Shown: piece by piece, positions 33,947 through 43,160 of the stretch
Layout of the letters: the number at the start of each line of letters is the position of its first letter
Position numbering within the stretch: position 1 is the stretch's first letter
From: Rhodobacteraceae bacterium PARR1
GTDB taxonomy: Bacteria > Pseudomonadota > Alphaproteobacteria > Rhodobacterales > Rhodobacteraceae
Assembly (NCBI GenBank): GCA_002256185.1
Contig: NKIT01000008.1
Span: 19,340-63,236 of the forward strand
Length of the DNA: 43,897 bases
Reading direction: 5' to 3'
Program-made: the position numbers and the translations under genes
The notes under the pieces: generated by a model
Told to the model about the DNA's origin: nothing
The model's input: only the letters and a program-made list of their open reading frames with translations
Databases searched by the model: none

Positions 33947-34698
33947 TGTTTCTGTCGCGCCTCCTGCGCCCCGATGGCCGCCCGGCGATCATCCTGCGTC
34001 AGGGGCGCGAGGCTGCGATGCTGAAAGCCGCGCCGGATGATCCGATGCCCTTGACCGGCATCGGGGTCGGGCAGGGCTTGGCCGACATCATCCTGCGGCG
34101 CGGTCTGGGTGATCCGGTCGACGTCGAGGATTTGTCGGCCCAAGGTCGGCTCTTGCTGCCGGTCTGGGCCGCGCAGACCGTGCATCTGCCGCTGGGTGTC
34201 GCCGAAGCCCCCTTGCCTGTGGTGCACCTGCGCCCCGGTCAGCCCTTTCAGACTGCGCCGAGCTTTACGCTTGAAGGCGGGATTGCCGCACTGGTTGCGG
34301 CAGGTGGGGCAGGGGCCGTGCTGGGCTGGGTGCAATACCACCTTGTCACCTGCGCCGCGCTTGGGCAGCGGCAACTGTCCTTCGGGCCGGAACTGGTGGT
34401 CAGCGCTGACAGCCCCACGGGCGGCGGAACGGGTGGCTTGTTTGCCGCCGATGGCAGCCAGCGCAGCTTTCCCTTGCCGCAGGTCGGGCGGGGCGATGAT
34501 GGCGCGGTCGCCGACCTGCCCCCCGATACGCTGATGCTGCGCCGCCTGTCGCGCTGGTTGATCCGCCCGGCCTCTGCCCAAGGTCTTGTCGCGCTGGAAA
34601 GTCGCCATGTCGGCGCGGGATTGCCACTGCGCAATCCGCTACAGGCTGTCAATGGTCAGCACATCCAGCCCATGTCGGCCATCACGGGCCAGGTGTGA
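33946..34698 (+). CDS. Unrecognised 250-aa protein ending the arabinose operon
   Basis: The start overlaps the aldo/keto reductase stop (TGATG), so it is very probably co-translated. No family was recognised. The sequence begins MFLSRLLRPDGRPAIILRQG, contains a small-residue hydrophobic patch (GGIAALVAAGGAGAVLGWVQ) that is too glycine-rich for a confident membrane segment, and ends HVGAGLPLRNPLQAVNGQHI plus a short tail. No signal peptide is visible. Balanced composition contrasts with the Arg/Gln-rich antisense frame, which supports the plus-strand call. It converges on the membrane-protein gene with only two bases between stops. Confidence 0.7.
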   Translation: MFLSRLLRPDGRPAIILRQGREAAMLKAAPDDPMPLTGIGVGQGLADIILRRGLGDPVDVEDLSAQGRLLLPVWAAQTVHLPLGVAEAPLPVVHLRPGQPFQTAPSFTLEGGIAALVAAGGAGAVLGWVQYHLVTCAALGQRQLSFGPELVVSADSPTGGGTGGLFAADGSQRSFPLPQVGRGDDGAVADLPPDTLMLRRLSRWLIRPASAQGLVALESRHVGAGLPLRNPLQAVNGQHIQPMSAITGQV

Positions 34699-34700
34699 CC

Positions 34701-35276
34701 TCAGCGCCGGGCCAGCAGCTTCAGCCCCAGCCACAGGATCAGCAGCGCGGCGATCAGCCCCGTGGTATCGCCGATCAGGATCACAAGTCCTTCGGCCGGG
34801 CTCAGCCCGTATGCCAGTCGCAACGCAATCAGATTAAAGACCGAGGCCGCCACCCCCACCGCCATCAACAGCGGCACCCGCAGCATGCCCACCCTCAACT
34901 CCGCCGCGCCACCGATCCGCCGCCCGATGGCAAAGGCCAGCGGTGCCGCCACGAGGCTGGCCGCCGAGCCGAACAGAATGTCGGCATCAAAGGCCCGCGC
35001 CCCGGCGAAATGCAGATTGCACAGCAGCGCCCCCGGCAGCAGGAACAGCACCGACCGCCAGCCATAAAGCCAGGCCGTCAACACCCGCACCCCATGCGGC
35101 AGGAACAGAAAGCTCATGACCGTGGCAGGCAGCAGCGCCTGTTGCAGCGGCAAGACGACCGTCGCCATCAGGAAATAAGCCCAGACGTACAGCGCAGAAA
35201 TCGCAAGGCACAGACAAAGCTGCCGTGGCAGTCCGGGAAGCGGCGAACCCCTTTCGCCGTCACTGGGTCCGGTCAT
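34701..35276 (-). CDS. Small integral membrane protein, possibly MASE1-like
   Basis: About 191 aa with some five or six hydrophobic segments (LCLAISALYVWAYFLMATVV, SFLFLPHGVRVLTAWLYG, LLMAVGVAASVFNLIALRLA, LIGDTTGLIAALLILWLGLK). The motif FLPHGVRVL and overall pattern recall MASE1-type membrane sensor regions, but no signalling output domain is attached. The start is uncertain: the ATG at 35297 is too close to a GAAGG, and the one at 35276 lacks a clear ribosome site. The gene overlaps the small ORF upstream, suggesting coupling. Function unknown. Confidence 0.72.
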   Translation of the reverse strand: MTGPSDGERGSPLPGLPRQLCLCLAISALYVWAYFLMATVVLPLQQALLPATVMSFLFLPHGVRVLTAWLYGWRSVLFLLPGALLCNLHFAGARAFDADILFGSAASLVAAPLAFAIGRRIGGAAELRVGMLRVPLLMAVGVAASVFNLIALRLAYGLSPAEGLVILIGDTTGLIAALLILWLGLKLLARR

Positions 35277-35427
35277 GGGCACTTGTCTGCATGCCATGAC
35301 CTTCGCGTCGTTCCAGTTCGGATTGGAACAGGGATTTCAACGCGCGGATGGCCTGTGCCGCTTCGGCATAATCTTCATCCGCCGAGGTTTGCGTCGTGCC
35401 GGGGCGCGGGCCAAACCATTCAGTCAT
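35260..35427 (-). CDS. Small hypothetical protein upstream of the membrane-protein gene
   Basis: A 55-aa soluble, charged peptide beginning MTEWFGPRPGTTQTSADEDY and continuing AEAAQAIRALKSLFQSELER, probably helical. It overlaps the start of the membrane-protein gene by about 17 bases. The tracked ORF extends to 35613, but its first 60 residues (rich in Cys and unlike a coding start) are doubtful. An intermediate ATG at 35478 is also possible. No ribosome site clearly decides the start. Function unknown. Confidence 0.45.
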   Translation of the reverse strand: MTEWFGPRPGTTQTSADEDYAEAAQAIRALKSLFQSELERREGHGMQTSAHDRTQ

Positions 35428-35642
35428 GAGAATTCGGATTCTTGCGCTGTCCACGACAGATGCCCCATACCAAAGCATATGCAGATTAGTTGAGATGTCC
35501 CGGACGGAACAGACATATTTTCGGCAGGCGCAAAAAGACAAAAGTATCGGAATGACATTCCATCCGCACACGTCCCGCAGCAAGCCCGCCGCGTGGAGCG
35601 TGCCCGCCGCCACAGCCTGATGGCATGACGGCGGGTTTGGCC

Positions 35643-36710
<1,068 letters not shown>

Positions 36711-36713
36711 GAC

Positions 36714-37709
36714 CTACTCCGCCGCCTGTGCCAGTTGCTGCACCGTCAGCAGCCCGTCCGCGCCTACGATCACGGGTTCGGGGTTCATGACATAGCCGCC
36801 GAACACATCCTTGCCGCCATCGGCAAAGCCCATGATCACCAGCCCCTGCGGTCCATCGACAATCCGCGCAGCATAGCGGCGGCAGGGTTCGGCCCCATCA
36901 AGGAACGGCCCCGGCGCAATGCGCCACGGCCCGCGCGGATGATCGGCCATCAGGTAATGCGTGCCGGTCACCGGCATTTCCGGATTGTCACGGCGGTATT
37001 GGTCTGACCAATGCGTGCCCGAGGTGCAGAACAGGCAATACCAATGCTTGCCCACCTGAAACACCTGCGGCACCTCAAGCTGGCCAAAACCGCCATGGAA
37101 CACCGGGGGCTGCAATTCCCATGTCACCAGATCGGCCGATGTGGCAAAGCCGATGGCCCCACCCGCATTCGGTTCCGGCACACCCGGAACGCGGGCGGTG
37201 AAATACATCAGCCAGCCCTTGCCATCCGGGTCACGCATCACCCACGGGTCGCGCATGGCGCGGTCGTGCCAATGGCCGATGGCATGGTCTTTTTCATAGC
37301 AATCGGCATTCGGTCCGGTCAGGTCCAGCGCCAGCCCGTCGCCCACCCGTTCCCAATTGTGCAGGTCGGTCGATGTCGCATGCCCGACGCGCTGATACAT
37401 CGACGCCTCAGCCAAAGTGGTCCCGGTATAGAACAGATGCCACAGCCCGGTGTCATCCTGCACGACGGACCCCGTCCACGTGGTGCTGTCATCCCAAGCC
37501 GCGCCATTGCGCTGGGGTTCAAACGTGGTGCCAAGGTCGGTCCAGTTGACCAGATCCTTTGACGTGGCATGGCGCTGCGTGGCCTTCAGGTGCCGCGCGT
37601 CCGGATCGATCAGCGATTTCGGCGCTTGCAGGAAATAGCCGTGATAGGTGTCGCCATCCTTGGCGTACCAGCTATCCCAGAACCACAGGTCGGAATGTTT
37701 GAAGGACAT
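36714..37709 (-). CDS. Clan GH-J/GH43-like five-bladed propeller glycosidase (GH32-like)
   Basis: About 331 aa, cytoplasmic (no signal peptide), starting MSFKHSDLWFWDSWYAKDGD. The acidic triad of beta-propeller fructosidase-like enzymes can be placed at Asp12 (WFWDSW), Asp154 (MRDPWVMRD, the RDP motif) and Glu212 (LEVPQVF). Typical blade repeats are also visible (HATSKDLVNWTDLG, GHATSTDLHNWERVG, GFATSADLVTWELQ). GH32 enzymes normally have WMNDPNG and EC, so the motifs are divergent and GH43- or GH68-like alternatives remain. The C-terminal GH32 beta-sandwich is missing, consistent with the short length. It lies between a permease and the ATPase. The tracked start at 38174 belongs to the overlapping permease frame. 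Confidence 0.8.
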   Translation of the reverse strand: MSFKHSDLWFWDSWYAKDGDTYHGYFLQAPKSLIDPDARHLKATQRHATSKDLVNWTDLGTTFEPQRNGAAWDDSTTWTGSVVQDDTGLWHLFYTGTTLAEASMYQRVGHATSTDLHNWERVGDGLALDLTGPNADCYEKDHAIGHWHDRAMRDPWVMRDPDGKGWLMYFTARVPGVPEPNAGGAIGFATSADLVTWELQPPVFHGGFGQLEVPQVFQVGKHWYCLFCTSGTHWSDQYRRDNPEMPVTGTHYLMADHPRGPWRIAPGPFLDGAEPCRRYAARIVDGPQGLVIMGFADGGKDVFGGYVMNPEPVIVGADGLLTVQQLAQAAE

Positions 37710-37720
37710 GATGCGACTCC

Positions 37721-38599
37721 TCAGCCCTTCACGCCGGTCGAGGCTATCGACGCGATAAAGGCTTTTTGCAGGTAAAGATAAAAGGCAAGCACGGGGACGG
37801 TGATCATACTCAGGTAGGCCATGACCTCGCCCCATGCGACATTGAGTTGGAAGAAGTATTGCAGGCCGACCATGACCGGGCGGTAGCCTTCTTCCTGCGT
37901 GACCATCAGCGGCCAGAGGTATTGGTTGTACATGACCAGAAATTTCAGGATCGCCGCCGTGGCAAGGATCGGCCCCGACAGTGGCATCACGATCCGGCGG
38001 TAGATCTGGCCCCAGCTTGCGCCTTCGACCCGCGCCGCCTCGATCAACTCGCCGGGCAGGTCTTTGAAATACTGCACGAACAGGAACACCGTCAGCCCAT
38101 CCGCGACAAAGGGAATGATCTGGACGTGATAGCTGTTCAGCCAGCCCCACGTGATCCCCTCGGTCCCGATCCACGGCAGATGCGCCACCATCAAGAGCAT
38201 CGGAATGGCGATGGTTTCAAACGGCAGGATCAGCGTGGCCAGCAGGATCGACAGCAGAACGCCGCGCCCCTTCCAGTTCACAAAGACAAAGGCAAACCCG
38301 GCGGCAGAGCAGATCAGAAGCGACAAAAGCACCGTCACCCCGGTTACAAGCACCGAGTTGAACACAAAGGTCGCCACCGGCGCGCGTTGAAAAGCGGCGG
38401 TGTAGTTGTCCAGACTGATGTCGCCCACCGGCAGGAACGCCCGCAGATTGCCGGAATCCTGCAACAGTTGCTGATCGGGCTTCAGGCTGGACATCACCAT
38501 GAACACCAGCGGAAAGACAAAGATCACGGCGATCAGCCCCAGCACCGCATAGCGGGTGGCCAGACGCAGGCCGCGATTGTCGGCGGAAATCAGGGCCAT
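37721..38599 (-). CDS. ABC importer permease (MalG type), third sugar operon
   Basis: Inner-membrane permease of 292 aa with first membrane segment YAVLGLIAVIFVFPLVFMVM and EAA loop ELIEAARVEGASWGQIYRRI. It ends in ASIASTGVKG, the typical tail. The start overlaps the preceding permease stop by one base (TGATG). It is 11 bp upstream of the glycosidase. Confidence 0.92.
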   Translation of the reverse strand: MALISADNRGLRLATRYAVLGLIAVIFVFPLVFMVMSSLKPDQQLLQDSGNLRAFLPVGDISLDNYTAAFQRAPVATFVFNSVLVTGVTVLLSLLICSAAGFAFVFVNWKGRGVLLSILLATLILPFETIAIPMLLMVAHLPWIGTEGITWGWLNSYHVQIIPFVADGLTVFLFVQYFKDLPGELIEAARVEGASWGQIYRRIVMPLSGPILATAAILKFLVMYNQYLWPLMVTQEEGYRPVMVGLQYFFQLNVAWGEVMAYLSMITVPVLAFYLYLQKAFIASIASTGVKG

Positions 38600-39672
38600 C
38601 AGCTTTTCTCCCGTGTCAGCCAGCGTTGGATCAGCGAGATCGACAGCACGATCACGAACAGGATCACCGAAATCGCCGACCCGCCCGAGATGTCCTGCTT
38701 GCCATAGCCCCGCTCAATCGCCTGAAAGACGATGGTCTGCGTGCTGTCCAGCGGCCCGCCATTGGTCATCACGTCAATCTGCGCGAACAGGCCAAAGGCT
38801 TGCATTGTAATGACGATCAGGATCAGCACGGCGGTATTCCGCAGCCCCGGCCATGTGATATAGCGAAACACCTGCCATTTTGAGGCCCCCTCGATCGCCG
38901 CCGCTTCATAGAGCGTGGGGCTGATGGTTTGCAGACCAGACAGCCAGATCACCATGTGGAACCCCACCGCCTGCCAGATCGACATGGCGATGATCGATCC
39001 CAGCGCGGTGGACGGATTGCCCAGCCAATCGACCGGCGGGATCAGGCCAAAGGATATCGTGCCCAACAGGTTATTGAGCAACCCCGATTGCCCGTCATAG
39101 ATCAAGCGCCACAAAAGCGAGACGACGACAATCGACACCACGACCGGCATGAAATAAATCGCCCGGAACACGTTGATGCCGCGCAGGCGTTGGTTGATCA
39201 ACAGCGCCAACCCCAGCGCCAAGCCAGCCTGAACGGGGGCCACGACCAGCACAAAGATAAACGTGTTCACAATCGCCTTCATGAACACCACATCGCGCGC
39301 CAGCACATAGGTCCGGCTGTCCCCGCCCGTGGAAAAGCTGAACCACTCCCGCATCCCCGCCAGATCGGGGCGGTCGGGATTGTTGCGCGTCAGGCTGCGC
39401 AGCGACGGATATTCCGGTTCGCCATCCTTCATCACCACCGCGCCCGCCTCATCACGCACGGGGTCCAGCGTCAGGGTCGTCACACCCAGCAACTGGCGAT
39501 AATTGGCCAGCCCGGTGAATTCGGTCGGATTGGGCGACACCAGCCTTTGGTTGGTGAACGAAAACCCAATCGCCAGAAAGAACGGCAGGATCACGAACCC
39601 CGCGATCAGCAGAACTGCAGGCCCGGCCATAAGCCAGCCCGTCCGGTTGGATACGGTGAACTTGGACGCCAT
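38599..39672 (-). CDS. ABC importer permease (MalF type) with an enlarged periplasmic loop
   Basis: Inner-membrane permease of 357 aa. The first membrane segment (AGPAVLLIAGFVILPFFLAI) is followed by about 80 polar residues before the next one, including LTLDPVRDEAGAVVMKDGEP and GMREWFSFSTGGDSRTYVLA. Ordinary permeases of this class are about 290-310 aa, so this is a clear insertion. The EAA loop is present (TLYEAAAIEGASKWQVFRYI). A GAGG ribosome site lies upstream. Two hairpins separate it from the binding-protein gene. Confidence 0.92.
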   Translation of the reverse strand: MASKFTVSNRTGWLMAGPAVLLIAGFVILPFFLAIGFSFTNQRLVSPNPTEFTGLANYRQLLGVTTLTLDPVRDEAGAVVMKDGEPEYPSLRSLTRNNPDRPDLAGMREWFSFSTGGDSRTYVLARDVVFMKAIVNTFIFVLVVAPVQAGLALGLALLINQRLRGINVFRAIYFMPVVVSIVVVSLLWRLIYDGQSGLLNNLLGTISFGLIPPVDWLGNPSTALGSIIAMSIWQAVGFHMVIWLSGLQTISPTLYEAAAIEGASKWQVFRYITWPGLRNTAVLILIVITMQAFGLFAQIDVMTNGGPLDSTQTIVFQAIERGYGKQDISGGSAISVILFVIVLSISLIQRWLTREKS

Positions 39673-39728
39673 CGTCGCCTCGTTTCAAAGCCATGATAAG
39701 GGGCGGGCAGGGTCGCCCCCACCCGCAA

Positions 39729-39768
39729 GGTTCCGCAAGGAACCGACCCCGGCAGTCACCCGCCGGGG
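39729..39768 (-). other. Two tandem hairpins in the binding-protein/permease gap
   Basis: GGTTCC-GCAA-GGAACC (39729-39744) and CCCCGGC...GCCGGGG (39747-39768, eight-base loop) lie side by side in the 105-bp gap. On the transcribed minus strand the GC-rich stem comes first, nine bases after the binding-protein stop. Neither has a U-tract. The GCAA loop closed by C-G is a stable GNRA-type tetraloop. Confidence 0.7.
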
Positions 39769-39777
39769 CCAAAGCGA

Positions 39778-41040
39778 TCAGTGGCCGTAGCCGCCGTTCT
39801 TTTCGATGTCGGCGTTGATCTCATCCGCCGCCGCATCCAGCGTTGCTGCAACGTCAGCCCCATTGGCGATGTCGGCCAGCGCCTTTTCAAACACCTTGGC
39901 CTGCACGACGTAACCCGGGGTCACCGGACGCACCAGCGCCGTCTTGGCCGAGTATTCGACGAACACCGACAGCGGGCCACCGGCCTTGTAGTTGTCCACC
40001 ATTTCCGCCGCAGTGGGCGTCGCCGGGATCAGACCGATGCCGTTCGAGAAGGCGGCCAGATACTTGTCCTGCAACGCAAACTCGATGAACGCCGCAGCGC
40101 CCTGCGGGTTCTTCGACGTGGCCGACACACCAAACTGCCAGCTTGCCGCCCCGATCTTCGGACCAGCACCCAGATCAGGCGCGGGCAGGAACACGGTGTC
40201 CGGGAAGGCCGCCAGCGCGCCAAGGGCCGCCCAGTTGCCGTTCCACGAGAAGGCGTATTTGCCAGCCGCAAAGCCGCCGTCACGATCCGCCGGGTCTTGG
40301 GTCGCTTGGGCGTAGCCGTTCTTGAACAGACCCTGCCACCATTCGCCGAACGCCATCGCGGCATCACCGTTCAAAGCGCCTTCAGCGGTTTTATAGGTGG
40401 TGCGGTCCACGATGTCGCCACCGAAGGATTGCAGGAACGGCGAGAAGGCATAGGGATACCATTCACCGGTCCAGGCCATGCCCAGATCCAGCGGGAATTC
40501 CCACTTGCCCGCCGCCTTGGCTGCGTCCAGTGCGGCCATGAATTCGTCCTTGGTCCAGGGCGCGTCCACAGTCGGCTTGCGCAGGCCCAATTCGTCCAGC
40601 GTGGATTGACGGGTCACCAGCGCGACGGCGGCATCCCAAAGCCCGATGGAATACAGCTTGCCATCCCACACGCCCTTGGTGCCGGGCAGGAAGTTGGCAA
40701 TCTTCGTCTCGTCGATGACCAGCGGCTGCATGTAGCCAGCCCATGCCCAGTTCGGCATGTTCGGCCCGTCCACGTCGAGGATGTCAGGCAGGTTGCCAGC
40801 CAGCGCACCGGCCACGACCGAGTCATTATAGGCCGCTTGCGGGAAACTTTGCAGTTCGACCTTCCAGTCGGTCTGGCTGGCGTTGAAGTCGGTGATCAAC
40901 TCGTTGATCAGCTTCAGTTCGACCTCATTGCCCGCGCCGTGATACCACATCGACAGCGTGGTTTGCGCCAGTGCGGCCGAAGCCCCCGCCGCTGCCCATG
41001 CCATGATCGCAGCCGAGGCTGCGAATTTGAAAAGTTTCAT
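39778..41040 (-). CDS. Periplasmic sugar-binding protein, third sugar operon
   Basis: Family-1 solute-binding protein of 420 aa with signal peptide (FAASAAIMAWAAAGASAALA). The mature protein begins QTTLSMWYHGAGNEVELKLI, with later segments LPDILDVDGPNMPNWAWAGY and YAFSWNGNWAALGALAAFPD. A strong GGAGG precedes the ATG, which overlaps the LacI stop (ATGA), so the regulator and transporter share a transcript. The presence of a GH32/43-like enzyme in the same operon suggests a fructoside or arabinoside/xyloside substrate. Confidence 0.92.
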   Translation of the reverse strand: MKLFKFAASAAIMAWAAAGASAALAQTTLSMWYHGAGNEVELKLINELITDFNASQTDWKVELQSFPQAAYNDSVVAGALAGNLPDILDVDGPNMPNWAWAGYMQPLVIDETKIANFLPGTKGVWDGKLYSIGLWDAAVALVTRQSTLDELGLRKPTVDAPWTKDEFMAALDAAKAAGKWEFPLDLGMAWTGEWYPYAFSPFLQSFGGDIVDRTTYKTAEGALNGDAAMAFGEWWQGLFKNGYAQATQDPADRDGGFAAGKYAFSWNGNWAALGALAAFPDTVFLPAPDLGAGPKIGAASWQFGVSATSKNPQGAAAFIEFALQDKYLAAFSNGIGLIPATPTAAEMVDNYKAGGPLSVFVEYSAKTALVRPVTPGYVVQAKVFEKALADIANGADVAATLDAAADEINADIEKNGGYGH

Positions 41041-42125
41041 CCCTTTTCCTCCCTCAGGGTTTTGAACGTCACGAGATTTGGTTTGCGGACCTCTTGGATC
41101 GAGGCGCGCCAGTGGACCGGGCCAGCCACAAGGACCGGTGCGGTGTCATCCCGGCCTTCGCCGGAAATCAGGGCCAAAAGACGCTCGCCCGCGCGGGCGC
41201 CGATGGCATTATAGGGCAGGTCCACCGTGGTCAGCGGCGGATACAATGTTTCGGCAATGGCGCGGTAATTGTCGAAGCCCGCCACGCCCACCTCTTCGGG
41301 CATCTTGCGGCCCATCGACCGCAGGATGCCATAAACCATCATCGCCATCTGGTCGTTGCCGCAGCACAGCACCGTGGGCGGCATGTCCAGCCGCAGCATC
41401 CGGTCGATGCTGTCCCACAAGAGTTGCGGTCCGGCCTCGGCCTGATCGAAATCGACATGCGTCAAAAGCAGGGGGTCATAGGCAATCCCGGCCTCGGCCA
41501 GCGCATCGCGGTATCCCAGCGTGCGCAACCGCCCCGCCGCCATTTCCGGCCGCAGCGACAGATAGGCCACGCGCTTGTGCCCCGCCGCAAGAACGCGCCG
41601 CACCATATCCGCCTGCAACCGCCGGTCATCGGGCAGGACGGCGGGCGTGCCTGCCGCGTCATAGCAATTGGCCAGCACCAGCGGCGTATCTTCTGGCACC
41701 TTGGGCAGCTTCACCTCTTGGTGGTATTCGGCGACATAGATCAGCCCCTCCACCCGATGCGACAGGAAGGTGTCGATCAGATGCGGCACCCGGTCCTTGC
41801 GCCCTGCGGTGTCGGCGATCATCACCGTCATGCCCGACGATTCCAGCGCGCGCTGGATGCCCTGCACGATGTAAAGATCGGGCAAGCCTTGTTGCGTGCT
41901 GATCTGGTTCTTGGTCGAAATCGCCCCGGTGATCAGGCCCACGATGCCGGACTTCTGCGCCCGCATCATCCGCGCCGCATTGGACCGCACATAGCCAAGA
42001 TCGCGCATCGCGGCCTCAACCGTCTCACGCGTCTTGTCCCCCACAGGGCCGTCACCGTTCAGCACACGGCTGACCGTCTTGGGCGAAACGCCCGCAAGGC
42101 GCGCGACATCGTAGATCGTTGACAA
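41037..42125 (-). CDS. LacI-family regulator of the third sugar operon, proposed TTG start
   Basis: LacI/GalR regulator of about 362 aa with helix-turn-helix TIYDVARLAGVSPKTVSRVL, hinge NAARMMRAQKSGIVGLITGA and a sugar-binding core (VMIADTAGRKDRVPHLIDTF, VLCCGNDQMAMMVYGILRSM, VGVAGFDNYRAIAETLYPPL). The tracked ATG at 42182 and the ATG at 42173 lie inside a tandem operator and have no ribosome site. A TTG at 42125 has GGAGGGG six bases upstream and begins exactly at the conserved LSTIYDVARLAG, so it is preferred. The gene leads the operon, suggesting autoregulation of the whole unit. Confidence 0.9.
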   Translation of the reverse strand: MSTIYDVARLAGVSPKTVSRVLNGDGPVGDKTRETVEAAMRDLGYVRSNAARMMRAQKSGIVGLITGAISTKNQISTQQGLPDLYIVQGIQRALESSGMTVMIADTAGRKDRVPHLIDTFLSHRVEGLIYVAEYHQEVKLPKVPEDTPLVLANCYDAAGTPAVLPDDRRLQADMVRRVLAAGHKRVAYLSLRPEMAAGRLRTLGYRDALAEAGIAYDPLLLTHVDFDQAEAGPQLLWDSIDRMLRLDMPPTVLCCGNDQMAMMVYGILRSMGRKMPEEVGVAGFDNYRAIAETLYPPLTTVDLPYNAIGARAGERLLALISGEGRDDTAPVLVAGPVHWRASIQEVRKPNLVTFKTLREEKG

Positions 42126-42166
42126 CGTCCGCCCCTCCAAGCCCTCACCACGCCTTGTCGGGCGCA

Positions 42167-42216
42167 ATGACATCGGTGTCATGACATCGGTGTCATAAAT
42201 CGGTCGATTCTGTCAA
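42167..42216 (-). promoter_or_regulatory. Tandem LacI operators and -35 of the third sugar operon
   Basis: ATGACATCGGTGTCAT occurs twice, at 42167-42182 and 42181-42196, sharing two bases. Each copy is a near-perfect palindrome (six-base arms and a CG centre, one mismatched pair), the form expected of a LacI-family operator. On the minus strand a consensus -35 TTGACA lies at 42211-42216, 14 bp before the first operator, so the sites cover the -10 and transcription start. Confidence 0.8.
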
Positions 42217-42341
42217 GCCGCGATTGCGCCGGGAAAGTGACCCCTCCGAAAGCAGGGGGTGGCCATCTTTCGTCGCGTTGCATCCATCCGCCGCGCCACG
42301 CATGACAGGCGGCGTGATACAGCCTTGCCGGGAGTATGGGC

Positions 42342-43160
42342 ATGCCAAGCGATTTCCTGACGATGGAACGGCACGACGCTGATGATCCCTTGCCCGCCGA
42401 TGCCTTCGCACGGCTGCGCAGCGGGCAGTTGGATGTGTTGCGCGTCGATGGCGTCTTTGCCCCCGATCTTTGCGCCCGCATGGTCGCCGATCTGGAAACC
42501 AACGCGCCGGGGTTTGAGGTGACGGAATTTCCCGGCCCGTTCCGATCCTTCTTCTATGGTCGCAACCTGAACCTGAACGACCCCGATCTGGATGACTATT
42601 TTGCCGCCGCCGCCCGCTTTGACGGTGACCTTCATCGCTTTGGCGCGGGCTTGGGCGTCGATCCCGTGGCGCGGATAACGGGCGTGCTCTCTGGCTTGGA
42701 TGGCGGGCGGGCTGTCGCGCCAGCGCCGGGGCCGGATGGGGCCAACCATTTCTTCACCACCTTTCGCGGCCACCGCAACGGCGGCTACATCCCCCCGCAT
42801 TTCGACAACGAACAGGGCCTGCGCCCCAGCTACCGCCATGTGGCCGCAGTCACCTCGGGCGACATCCTGTCCTTCGTTGTGACCTTGGCTGCGGCAGAGG
42901 GCGGCGGCGTGCTGGAACTTTACGACCTGATCGCCGAACAGGGGCGGGGGATCGTCAACGACGACGGCCTGTCGCGCCGTCCTGACCTGTCCACCCTGCG
43001 GTCGCAGACCGTTCCCGTCCCTGCAGGGTCCATGCTGGTGGTGCAATCGGGGCGGCGCTTGCACCGCGTGCAGCCTGTGATCGGCGAGAAGATGCGCTGG
43101 ACGATGTGCAGTTTCATGGCCCTGTCGCGCGACGGCCAACGGACCTTTGCTTGGGGATGA
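42342..43160 (+). CDS. 2-oxoglutarate/Fe(II)-dependent oxygenase-like protein
   Basis: A soluble protein of 272 aa with the pattern of a cupin-type 2OG/Fe(II) dioxygenase. The proximal metal motif is His153-x-Asp155 (GGYIPPHFDNEQG), the distal His is His241 (SGRRLHRVQPVIG), and Arg252 (MRWTMCSF) is placed to bind 2-oxoglutarate. This family hydroxylates or otherwise oxidises small molecules or proteins; the substrate is not predictable. The ATG at 42342 has GGGAG seven bases upstream, better than the tracked 42336. It is divergent from the third sugar operon and its stop overlaps the methyltransferase start, so the two are coupled. Confidence 0.78.
   Translation: MPSDFLTMERHDADDPLPADAFARLRSGQLDVLRVDGVFAPDLCARMVADLETNAPGFEVTEFPGPFRSFFYGRNLNLNDPDLDDYFAAAARFDGDLHRFGAGLGVDPVARITGVLSGLDGGRAVAPAPGPDGANHFFTTFRGHRNGGYIPPHFDNEQGLRPSYRHVAAVTSGDILSFVVTLAAAEGGGVLELYDLIAEQGRGIVNDDGLSRRPDLSTLRSQTVPVPAGSMLVVQSGRRLHRVQPVIGEKMRWTMCSFMALSRDGQRTFAWG

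Noticed and set aside
33760-34608. A 282-aa minus-strand ORF opposite the unrecognised 250-aa gene
   Set aside because: It cuts into the aldo/keto reductase 3' end, is Gln/Arg-rich, and lacks the coupling that the plus-strand gene shows.
35603-35635. CCCGCCG...CGGCGGG stem downstream of the third operon
   Set aside because: The loop is long (19 bases) and no U-tract follows on the minus strand, so a terminator call is not supported.
37710-38174. N-terminal extension of the glycosidase ORF
   Set aside because: It overlaps the permease coding sequence in another frame; the ATG at 37709 begins directly at the conserved WFWDSW region.
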